Positions 46,201 through 54,640 of a DNA stretch of 64,000 nucleotides are shown here, one piece after another. The stretch's first letter is position 1, and the number at the start of each line of letters is the position of its first letter. The stretch is from Planktothrix sp. FACHB-1365 (lineage in GTDB: Bacteria; Cyanobacteriota; Cyanobacteriia; Cyanobacteriales; Microcoleaceae), in the NCBI RefSeq assembly GCF_014697575.1, contig NZ_JACJSC010000003.1, positions 1 to 64,000 of the forward strand. The letters are read 5' to 3'. A program made the translations under genes and the position numbers. The notes beneath the pieces were generated by a model. It did not search any database. It worked only from the letters and a program-made list of their open reading frames with translations, and had not been told where the DNA came from.

Positions 46201-49134
46201 GGTGCTGGAAGTCAACAACAATATAATAGTCCCGTTCAACTCGCATCCCCCAATATTACCTTAACTTCATCTGGTAGTAATAGCAGTGGAAATATTAGTT
46301 TTAACTTTCCGGTAAATGGGAATAGCAATTTAACCGTTAACGCTGGAAGTGGTAATCTTACGTTCTCAACCGTTGGTGATAGTAACCCCCTCTCTAGTTT
46401 ACAAGTCAATACTACTGGACTAACAACCCTACAAGGCAATTTAACGGCTAATAATAGTGTTGATTTTAGTAATACTTCAGGGGGAACCCAACTCGCCAAT
46501 AATATCAGTATTAATACCGTCGCCAATAATGGCGATATTCTATTTAATAATAGTCCGATAACAGGTTCCCAAACCCTAACTCTTAATGCAGGAAGTGGAA
46601 CCATTTCTCTGAATACCGTTGGTAATAATAATAACCCCGTAAGCGGATTAATTTTTCAACAAGCAAACGCCGTTAACCTGTTTGGCGATATTTACACCGC
46701 CACCGGACTCGATTTCTCTTCCGTAAATACCGTAAATATTGCTGGAAATCCAGTTACATTAAACACCAGTATTGGTAACGGAGCGATTAACTTCCTCGGC
46801 TCAACCCTAACAGGTCAAGGAAATTTAACCCTCACAGCCGGAAACAATGATGTAAATTTAGATACCTTTACTTCTGAAACGCCCCTCAACAGTTTAGGCA
46901 TTACCGCCAGAACCGTCCAAGCCAATGCTCCCATTACCGTAGGGTCAGGGGGACTTGATATTAATGCGAGTAATATTGTTACCCTAACGGGCAATACCCT
47001 CAGTAATAGTACGGTTGCAATTACAGCCACTAACGACATTAATACCCGTGACATTACGGCTTCTCAAGGTATCATATTCAACAGCCGCAACGGGAATATT
47101 ACGGTTAATTCTCTCAACACTTCATCCCCCAATGCTAACGCTGGGGAGATCACCTTAAATACCCCTCAAGGGAATATTACCACCAACAGCCTGAATAGCT
47201 CATCTCCCAATAGTCAGGGTGGGGAGATCACCCTAAGTAGCCCTATTGGAACCGTTACAACGGGAAATATACTGACATCAGGCTTAACTGGCGGTAACAT
47301 TAGTGTCAATGCACAAACCAGTATTACGACCGGACAAATAAACACCCAAGGCCAAACCCAAGGAGGTAACGTATTCCTCGACCCCATCAACGATGTCCAG
47401 GTTGAATATATTAATGCAGAATCCCCCAATGGTCGTGGAGGTAACGTTTTTGTTGAATCAACGCAAGGCTACTTCCGTGCTACTGGTTCCTTCCCCACCT
47501 TATTTTCCCCAACGGGAACCGCCAGTATCTCCACTGCGGGACGTCTGGGTAGCGGTTCTATTACCATTCGTCATGCTGGCGGGCCACTCAATCCCCCCGT
47601 CGCCTCCTTTGAAATCAAAGGTAATTTAACTATCAATGGAGCCGCCGCCACGATTACAACGGGTGATTTTAGCATTCTCCCCCCGCAAAGCTTTGAGGGT
47701 TCATTTACATTAGGAAATATTGCAATTCAAACCGATGACGCGCCGAATCTTCCTCCCAGTCAAAATCCCACCCAGGGGAATACCGGAGTTATTATTCAAC
47801 AAAATATATCAATTCCTCCTAATCAAGAGGAACAACAAGATGAAATTACTTCTGAATTTATTAATAATCCGACTAATTCTTTTCTTCCGCAAGAACTGTT
47901 ATCAACCACAGAAATTGCCTTTCAATCCAATAATTTAGATTCTAGTATTCTCCTGCTAGAACAATTTAGAAATCAAGAATTTGAACAATATTTAGGAGTG
48001 AAATCCACTTTATTAGACCGTTTAGAAGTTCAACAACGATTAAAAGAATTGGAACTAAAAACCCAACAAGTTTATGCGATTGTTTATATGGTTTCCCGTG
48101 AAGACCAATTAGAAATTATTGTGGTTCCTTCCTCCGGTGAACCGTTGCGACATAGTGTTCCTGAAGCGACACGAGAAAACTTATTTCCTGTTGTTCGAGA
48201 ACTCCAAACCGAAATTACTAACCCCCGAAAACGTAATACTGTGAGTTATCAAGCTCCGGCTCAACAACTTTATGAATGGATGATTCAACCCATAGCAGAC
48301 GATTTACAAAAATTAGGGGTTTCTACAATTCTTTTTTCCCTCGACCCCGGTTTACGCAGTTTACCCATCGCAGCATTATGGGATGGTCAGCAATTTTTAG
48401 TCGAAAAATATGCGATTAGTTTAATTCCTAGTACCAGTTTAATTGACTTTCGATATCAACCCATTGGTGAAGCCGAAGTCTTAGCAATGGGAGCGAGTCA
48501 ATTTCAACAACAAAATCCTTTACCTGCGGTTCCCGTCGAATTAGAAAATATTATTGATATTTGGCCCGGTGAAGAATTTTTAAACGAAAGATTCACCCTC
48601 GAAAATTTGAAATCCCAACGTCGCTTATCTAATTTTGACGTGATTCATTTAGCCACTCACGCTGATTTTAAAGCGGGATCTCCCAGTAATTCTTATATTC
48701 AATTATGGAATGAAAAATTACCCCTAACAGAATTACCCAGCTTAAATTTAGATAATCCAACGGTAGAATTGTTAACTTTAAGTGCTTGTCGAACCGCTTT
48801 AGGAGATCGACGTTCAGAATTAGGATTTGCGGGGTTAGCAGTGCAAGCCGGGGTTAAATCAGCTTTAGCCAGTTTATGGTATGTGAGCGACCAAGGAACG
48901 TTAGCATTAATGAGTGAATTTTATCAAGATTTAAAACAAGCTCCGATTAAAGCCATTGCGTTACAAAATGCCCAAGTTGATATGATTCAACAAAAAACTC
49001 GCCTTGAAAATGATCAATTAATTACCACCTTTGGTACAATTCCTCTCCCTAGTGATCTCGCAGGAAGCAATATTACCACCCTATCCCATCCCTATTATTG
49101 GTCAGGATTTACAATGATTGGAAGTCCCTGGTAA
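40294..49134 (+). CDS. Giant secreted haemagglutinin-type exoprotein with C-terminal CHAT protease domain
   Basis: 2946 residues. A signal region ends near residue 45 (ASITAQ). The two-partner-secretion domain follows to about 300 ([36 protein letters not shown]). Most of the protein is Gly/Asn/Thr-rich beta-helix repeat, including about five large repeats of roughly 200-212 residues between 43480 and 46300 (phrases such as [35 protein letters not shown]). From about residue 2480 the composition changes to a caspase-like CHAT domain with the catalytic pair His2789 (HLATHADF) and Cys2832 (LSACRTAL). An outer-membrane TpsB partner would be expected but is not in the window. It is likely surface-exposed or released, and the protease may be auto-processing or act on other cells. 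Confidence 0.88.
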   Translation: [2946 protein letters not shown]

Positions 49135-49151
49135 TCAATTATCAGTTGTAG

Positions 49152-49177
49152 GGTGCGTAAGCGACAGCGCACGCACC
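49152..49177. terminator. Hairpin after the exoprotein gene (dispersed repeat)
   Basis: GGTGCGT (49152-49158) pairs with ACGCACC (49171-49177) around AAGCGACAGCGC. GGTGCGT-ACGCACC repeats are widespread intergenic elements in cyanobacteria. It lies 18 bp after the stop of the exoprotein gene and may end its transcript, although no T-run follows. Confidence 0.5.
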
Positions 49178-49271
49178 AACAGTTAACCATCAATTTTCAG
49201 GTGGTCATGGTAAATCAAACATTGTTAACCTCAAACAGCGCACGCACCAACAGTTAACCATCAATTTTCAG
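49164..49271. repeat. 37-bp direct repeat overlapping the end of the VIT-vWA gene
   Basis: The 37 bp at 49164-49200 recur exactly at 49235-49271, 71 bp apart. The right copy includes the stop and last codons of the VIT-vWA gene, so the left copy is a detached duplicate of that gene end. It indicates a local duplication. Confidence 0.85.
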
Positions 49272-51575
49272 AGTTAAAACAACAGTTATAGGGTTAGTTT
49301 GAGCAGGTATCCATTTTAGGAGCGATCGCCGAATTAATTCAATAATTTTAGAGTCTGTAATTGTAGACGCATCTTCATCTAAAATCACCTGTTTAACTCG
49401 TCCTTTATTAATCTTTAACTCCAACACCAGATCACCCTGAATTCCGGTAGGAATTTCAATTGATTGTAAATGTTGAGTTAAAAAAGCGATCGCTTCTTCA
49501 TCTAATCCCGTCGCGCTCACTATCTCTAAAGATGTTAAAATAGGAGATGGAGGTTCTAGTTCTAAAAACGAGCCTTCCTCGACAATACTAGGATCGAAAA
49601 AAGTGTTCATCCTGAAGCCTCGCATCAGTCCCATCGATTGCAGAGATATAGAACGAGCCACTGGAGCAGAGGGAGCCTGTAACACGGAACCATAGCCATA
49701 AATCCCCTCATAACTAACCGCTTCCGGCATTTCCACAGGGACTTGCACCGACACCGACGCTTCGTTAGCATTGACCCGCACATCATCACTCACCGCCACA
49801 AACGCCGTATACTGAGATAATAACTGATAAGTGAGAGCCGTTTCCGTCACCGCCTCCACTCCTGCCTTGGTTTCTCCTTGCACCATCTGATTCATCAACG
49901 CCTTAATTCGAGAGCGTCCCCACAATTGAGCAACAGCCGGATTTCCCTCTGAATCAAAATTCAAGTTAAAATCCTGTTGATAAGGAATTCCACCCGCCGC
50001 AGACCCCTGAATCTGCAAAACCCCAGAATTGCTATCCGGTTTCTTGCCAAATAAGACTAAGGGTTGTTCTGCAAATAAATCCGGGGCTAAAGTAGGATAA
50101 ATAACAGTTTCTTCTCCCTCTCCTTGCCAAGATACCTGAATATTGGTTAAAACGGGGTTATTAATCTGAGTAAAAAACTGTTCCACAACGGGTTCAACAG
50201 GTTCATCATGACGAATAATCCGAGAAATCCCTCGCCCCAACTCAGCAATACGGTTAATCAAAAAGCGATTAACGGAACTCCCCGCCCCAAAACTATGCAG
50301 GCGGTTTCCGGGTTTGAGATGTTGTTGTACCTCTGCCAAAATTTGATTTTCATTGCCAATATAACCATCCGTCAACAACACCACCGTCCGCAACCGCCCT
50401 ACATCCGTAACCGGGAAGTTCAAAACCGCCTGAATTCCTCGTAACAGTTCCGTACCCCCATTCGCATTTAAGTGATTAATATACTGCAACGCTTGGGCGC
50501 GATTTTGGGGGGTGTTCGCCAAGGGAACCGCAGACAACTGTTGCGTGGTATTGGCAAAATCAATAATACTAAAGGTATCGTCGGGATTCAAGTGATTAAT
50601 AAACTGCCGCATCAATTCCTGACATTGCATCAGTGGCATACCAGCTTGAGAACCCGAAGTATCGATGAGAAAAACCACATCTTTCGCAACAATTTGATCT
50701 GTTGCATACTTAATCGCCGGAATCAAATAAACTGCAAAATGTCCCCCCCGTTCATCGGATTGAGTTAAAATTGTTGTTTGGGTGTGTTCTCCAGCCACCT
50801 GATACCGCAACATCAAGTCTTTATTGGGGATGGTATCTCCCTCTGCTAAAGTGATTCTGGCGTTTTGTCCGGTATGATCAATCTGAAGTTGATGGGAGGG
50901 AGAATTAATCCCCAGAATTGGCACACCCGCATCAATTTCAACTGTTACATTAATATCATGACGTGATCGCATCCCCTCCGGCAAAATCGGCGCATTTAAA
51001 CGAGACGCATCAGGAACTAAATCCGTATCTTGATTTTGGGTCAGGGGTGCGATCGCAGTCCCCCCACTACTGGGATCTTCAATTCCAACCCCCGGAATAT
51101 AACGGGGGCCAACCACCATCGGAAACACAAATTCATAGTTTCCCCCGGTAAATTTCAAGCTATCGGAATAGCGAATAATCACATCAATTTGTTCACCGGG
51201 TTTAATATTAGCCAAAGATTGAGTAAAAATATTATCCCGTTCTTGTTCTAACAGTCCGGCGGTGCGTCCTTGTTGTTTCGCCTGTTCATAAATTTGTTGG
51301 GCTTCTTCCCGTTTTTTAATGTTACCTTTAATGGTGCGATCGCCAATTTGAATCAACATTTCATCTACAGCGGCTTCATCGGGTAACGGAAAAATATAAA
51401 CCGCTTCTAAAGTTGTTGTAAAGGGATTTTCAAAACTCTGGGTGACTTCCACCCGTGACAGATTCCCCGCAATTTTAGCACTAACATTCGTATGTTTAAG
51501 GGGAAAGGCGATCGGTTGTTGGTCAGGGGTTTGAATATATAACCCACTCGGTTGATTTTTAATAATTTGAGGCAT
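49254..51575 (-). CDS. VIT and von Willebrand A domain protein
   Basis: 773 residues. An N-terminal VIT domain (about 20-150) shows IAGNLSRVEVTQSFENPFTT, AVYIFPLPDEAAVDEM and NIKPGEQIDVIIRY. The vWA domain (about 290-470) has its metal site in VFLIDTSGSQAG (DxSGS), NGGTELLRGI and LLTDGYIGNE. The last 100 residues hold a TonB-C-like pattern (LEIVSATGLDEEAIAFLTQHL, GDLVLELKINKGRVKQV). The architecture is that of inter-alpha-trypsin-inhibitor heavy-chain-like bacterial proteins. There is no signal peptide that I can see. It converges on the exoprotein gene and may or may not be related to it. Confidence 0.88.
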   Translation of the reverse strand: MPQIIKNQPSGLYIQTPDQQPIAFPLKHTNVSAKIAGNLSRVEVTQSFENPFTTTLEAVYIFPLPDEAAVDEMLIQIGDRTIKGNIKKREEAQQIYEQAKQQGRTAGLLEQERDNIFTQSLANIKPGEQIDVIIRYSDSLKFTGGNYEFVFPMVVGPRYIPGVGIEDPSSGGTAIAPLTQNQDTDLVPDASRLNAPILPEGMRSRHDINVTVEIDAGVPILGINSPSHQLQIDHTGQNARITLAEGDTIPNKDLMLRYQVAGEHTQTTILTQSDERGGHFAVYLIPAIKYATDQIVAKDVVFLIDTSGSQAGMPLMQCQELMRQFINHLNPDDTFSIIDFANTTQQLSAVPLANTPQNRAQALQYINHLNANGGTELLRGIQAVLNFPVTDVGRLRTVVLLTDGYIGNENQILAEVQQHLKPGNRLHSFGAGSSVNRFLINRIAELGRGISRIIRHDEPVEPVVEQFFTQINNPVLTNIQVSWQGEGEETVIYPTLAPDLFAEQPLVLFGKKPDSNSGVLQIQGSAAGGIPYQQDFNLNFDSEGNPAVAQLWGRSRIKALMNQMVQGETKAGVEAVTETALTYQLLSQYTAFVAVSDDVRVNANEASVSVQVPVEMPEAVSYEGIYGYGSVLQAPSAPVARSISLQSMGLMRGFRMNTFFDPSIVEEGSFLELEPPSPILTSLEIVSATGLDEEAIAFLTQHLQSIEIPTGIQGDLVLELKINKGRVKQVILDEDASTITDSKIIELIRRSLLKWIPAQTNPITVVLTLKIDG

Positions 51576-51723
51576 AGGGAGATAACCTCTCGGCTTGTTA
51601 ACTGTTTCTAGTGTAGCTTTGTTTTTTGGGAAATGCCTCTCTGTTGAGATCTTTGCGACATTATTCTTAATTTACACCTTATTGTATACTCAATTGAGGC
51701 AAACTAAATTTATAAAATTTACT

Positions 51724-51895
51724 GTGACTGACGAAAACCTTTATCTGAAGCGGTTTTTAGATCCCATTAAAGTTTGTAGGCGGTATAAACCTAAATTTGG
51801 ATTAGGAAATCGAGAAGAAGGATTAGATTTAGCAGGATTTCTATCACCGAGATGAAATATATACAACCCTAGAAGCTTTATTAAGGGCTGAATAA
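51724..51895 (+). pseudogene. Remnant of a type II restriction endonuclease gene
   Basis: From GTG at 51724 one frame reads ENLYLKRFLDPIKVCRRYKPKFGLGN...GLDLAGF, the typical opening of a group of cyanobacterial type II restriction enzymes. The frame then ends, and another frame gives FYHRDEIYTTLEALLRAE followed by TAA. Only about 57 codons remain of a gene that should be several hundred. The TAA overlaps the methyltransferase ATG as TAATG, the usual tight coupling of a restriction-modification pair. Confidence 0.5.
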
Positions 51896-52777
51896 TGTTA
51901 TCAACTGTAAAACAAAGACCGGAATATACCTTTAAACATAATCAGAATTTAGGACGACACGGATGGTTACGTCTGACTCCTGCCTATGGTGTAAAATTAG
52001 TTGAAAAGCTTTTAACTTCTGTTGAACCAGACGCAATGATTCTTGATCCCTTTTCCGGTACAGGAACGACAGGACTTGTAGCGGCAGAACAGGGAAAACA
52101 GCCAATTTTATTTGATATTAATCCGTTTTTAGTTTGGTTAGGAACTGCCAAATGTAGAAACTATTCTAAGGCTGAAATAACAGATATCAGGAACAGAATA
52201 AAACTTGCTTTTAAGGATTATAAAGCTTTAATTAATCAAGACAATTGGATACCCGCTATATTTAATATTGAAAGATGGTGGTCTAGGCATACCCTAAAAT
52301 TACTCACAGCTTTGCGAACCGCTTTAGTCAATTATTTTGGTGAACCCGAAAATAATCATTATAGTTTAGTGTGGATTGCTTTTTGCCGTCTGATTATCGA
52401 AACTTCTTCCGCCTCGTTTAACCATGTTTCTATGTCATTACAGGAAACAGTTAACCAGTTTGATATAGAATATACTGAAGAATTATTTCTGACTATTCTT
52501 GAGTTTATTTTAAAAACAGCAGAAACCAATATTTCAGGGATGATAACTATTATTGAGACAGATTCTAAAACTCTAAAAAGATCAAGCAAATTTATATTAT
52601 ATTATTGGTAATTCAAATTTTTTTAACAATACTGTTGATACAGCATTAATTTTATCTGAGTCTCTGAAAATTTTAGGTTATAAACAGATCAATTATGAAA
52701 TTATCAGAAAACGAAATTGTAATAAAGCATTATATGAATATTGTGTTTCTGCAAGTCGAACCGAAAGTAAGACATAA
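51895..52777 (+). pseudogene. Decayed DNA methyltransferase (internally deleted and frameshifted)
   Basis: An open frame of 238 codons from 51895 contains FKHNQNLGRHGWLRLTPAYG, the AdoMet-binding motif DPFSGTGTTGLVAAEQG and ETSSASFNHVSMSLQ, the pattern of DNA adenine/cytosine-N4 methylases. The catalytic motif TSPPY is absent. Near 52580 the reading continues in the next frame with YYIIGNSNFFNNTVDTALIL and YEIIRKRNCNKALYEYCVSAS, which is a methylase C-terminus. So the middle, including the active site, has been deleted and a frameshift remains. It is probably inactive. Confidence 0.75.
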
Positions 52778-52829
52778 ACAGACAAATACGCCTACCTTGA
52801 CTCACTAGGTTATAGAGTTTAAATGGGTA

Positions 52830-52919
52830 AAAGCTTAACACCTGTTCAAACTCCCCCAGTTTTTGGTAAAGAATTTTTAAGGTTACGTCTATATCTTCTA
52901 AATGTTGACGAGCGCTCAT
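52830..52919 (-). pseudogene. Possible N-terminal fragment of a cyanobacterial effector-type protein
   Basis: The first 30 codons of a short minus-strand frame read MSARQHLEDIDVTLKILYQK and LGEFEQVL, an amphipathic pattern I associate with the start of cyanobacterial TPR/STAND-type proteins. After that the sequence loses any such pattern. It sits where the decayed methylase ends, so it may be a scar of rearrangement. Confidence is low. Confidence 0.25.
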
Positions 52920-52934
52920 TTGTTTTTTCTAGCT

Positions 52935-53855
52935 TCAATTCCGATGATTATTAATATGGCGAATTCTTGCTCCAGCCCATTGTAATTTTTCCCTTAAAGT
53001 TTGATAAAACGAATAATTTTCCCGCAGAATAATAAATTTTGCCTCACAATTTGCCATAGAAACATCCACTCGTTGACCGGGCCAAACCGAGGTTGCTAAT
53101 ACCCCATCCATCCAGAGTTTAGTATCATGTTCGGGGTCAGCTAACGGCCAAACGCTAACAACTGAACCGGGAGGTAAAACGATGGGACGACTGGATAAAC
53201 TTAAGGGACAAATGGGAGTAACCGTAATAGCCGCCATTCCAGGGTGTAAAATCGGCCCTCCGGCGGATGTATTATAACAAGTGGAACCGCTTGGAGTTCC
53301 TACAATTAAACCATCCCCTTGATATTGATCAACGATTTCTCCATCCACTTCCATCTCTAAAAATGATGTGGGCATTCGATAGGCAGAAGCAGGTTTAATA
53401 CACATTTCATTTAAGGCTAAAAAGCGATCACTAACGGGTTCTAAATTGGTTCGATTTCCTTCATAAACAGTCGCTTGTAACATCACCCGACTTTGCACAG
53501 CATAACGATCTTCAAACAGTCGATCAATGACCGCTTCCGTATTTTGAACATCTTCAAAATACTCAGTTAAAAATCCTAAATGTCCCCCTATATTAGCTGC
53601 TAAAATGGGAATTCCTTCCGGGGCTAAATGTCGGGCGGCGGCTAAGGCTGTTCCATCTCCACCTAATACAATGGCTAAATCGATGGGAATGCTACTAGAA
53701 GCGAGAAAAACAGGATAAGGGTTATCTTTAGCCCCACTTGGCCCCATTAATACATGACATCCCTGCTTTTCTAAATATTTAGCATATTGTTCCGCCCAGC
53801 GTTGGCTTAACGGATCTCTAGCTTTATGCGCGATAATCACCTGTTTAATTTCCAC
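52935..53855 (-). CDS. nadK: NAD kinase
   Basis: 306 residues. Family motifs are LAIVLGGDGTALAAARHL (the GGDGT phosphate loop), ILAANIGGHLGFLTEYFED (NxGxLGFLT), GDGLIVGTPSGSTCYNTSAGGPILHPG and ITPICPLSLSSRPIVLPPGS. It phosphorylates NAD+ to NADP+. Cyanobacteria usually have two forms; this one fits the 305-307-residue type. An ATG at 53855 is taken as start. Confidence 0.95.
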   Translation of the reverse strand: MEIKQVIIAHKARDPLSQRWAEQYAKYLEKQGCHVLMGPSGAKDNPYPVFLASSSIPIDLAIVLGGDGTALAAARHLAPEGIPILAANIGGHLGFLTEYFEDVQNTEAVIDRLFEDRYAVQSRVMLQATVYEGNRTNLEPVSDRFLALNEMCIKPASAYRMPTSFLEMEVDGEIVDQYQGDGLIVGTPSGSTCYNTSAGGPILHPGMAAITVTPICPLSLSSRPIVLPPGSVVSVWPLADPEHDTKLWMDGVLATSVWPGQRVDVSMANCEAKFIILRENYSFYQTLREKLQWAGARIRHINNHRN

Positions 53856-53959
53856 GACGCTATCCCATTTTTGCTCAAAGTCTTGTTATTATTATCCCTG
53901 ATCGATTACCAAATTTGGATAAATTGATTACACTAGATTGATAGAGCTAAAATTAAGTT

Positions 53960-54634
53960 ATGGTTCAACTCAAATCTGCCGAGATTATTTATCCAGAAGG
54001 TGACGGGAAACCAATGGCTGATAATACCAAACAATTTCGTTGGATTGTTGTAATTGAACAGAATTTAGAACAACTTTATGCCAATGATCCTAATGTATTT
54101 ATAGCCGGCGATTTATTTTGGTATCCCGTTGAAGGACGAAATACGATTGTACAAGCACCGGATGTTATGATTGCTTTGGGTAGACCTAAAGGCGATCGCC
54201 GATCCTATAAACAATGGCAAGAAGAGGGTATTGCTCCTCAAGTTGTCTTTGAAATTCTTTCTCCTTGTAATTCCCCAACGGATATGGACAAAAAATTATT
54301 ATTTTATGACCGTTATGGGGTAGAAGAATATTATATCTATGACCCGGATACGAATCAATTTAAAGGATGGTTACGCCGGGAAATGGGTTTAGATATCATT
54401 GAAGAAATTAACGATTGGGTGAGTCCTCGTTTAGGAATTCGCTTTGATTTATCGGGGGAAGAATTACAAATTTATCGTCCCGATGGCAATCCGTTTTTAT
54501 CTTATCATGAAGTCAGTGAACAATTAGAACAAGAACGCCAACGGGCTGAAGATGCTCAACAACGATTAGCAGAAATGGAAACGTTATTGCAACAATACCG
54601 AGATCGTTTTGGGAATTTACCTGATCAACAATAG
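53960..54634 (+). CDS. Uma2-family (DUF820) PD-(D/E)XK nuclease-like protein
   Basis: 224 residues. The restriction-endonuclease-like core has APDVMIALGRPKGDRRSYKQW, PQVVFEILSPCNSPTDMDKK (the E-x-L-S-P motif), LLFYDRYGVEEYYIYDPDT and a C-terminal coiled tail (EQLEQERQRAEDAQQRLAEM). Large families of these occur in cyanobacteria, often near mobile DNA; activity is unproven. It converges on the lipoprotein gene at 54675 across a shared hairpin. Confidence 0.88.
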   Translation: MVQLKSAEIIYPEGDGKPMADNTKQFRWIVVIEQNLEQLYANDPNVFIAGDLFWYPVEGRNTIVQAPDVMIALGRPKGDRRSYKQWQEEGIAPQVVFEILSPCNSPTDMDKKLLFYDRYGVEEYYIYDPDTNQFKGWLRREMGLDIIEEINDWVSPRLGIRFDLSGEELQIYRPDGNPFLSYHEVSEQLEQERQRAEDAQQRLAEMETLLQQYRDRFGNLPDQQ

Positions 54635-54640
54635 AATAGT

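Noticed and set aside
43740-47429. Many Val/Leu-rich minus-strand ORFs under the adhesin gene
   Set aside because: They are complements of the Asn/Thr/Gly-rich repeats, which are poor in stops on the other strand; not genes.
51595-51723. Upstream extension of the restriction-enzyme remnant frame
   Set aside because: The frame is open from 51595, but the residues before 51724 are hydrophobic and unlike the family; read as intergenic.
52704-52919. 71-residue ORF as a functional gene
   Set aside because: Only its first 30 residues show any family-like pattern and the rest runs antisense into the decayed methylase; kept only as a possible fragment.
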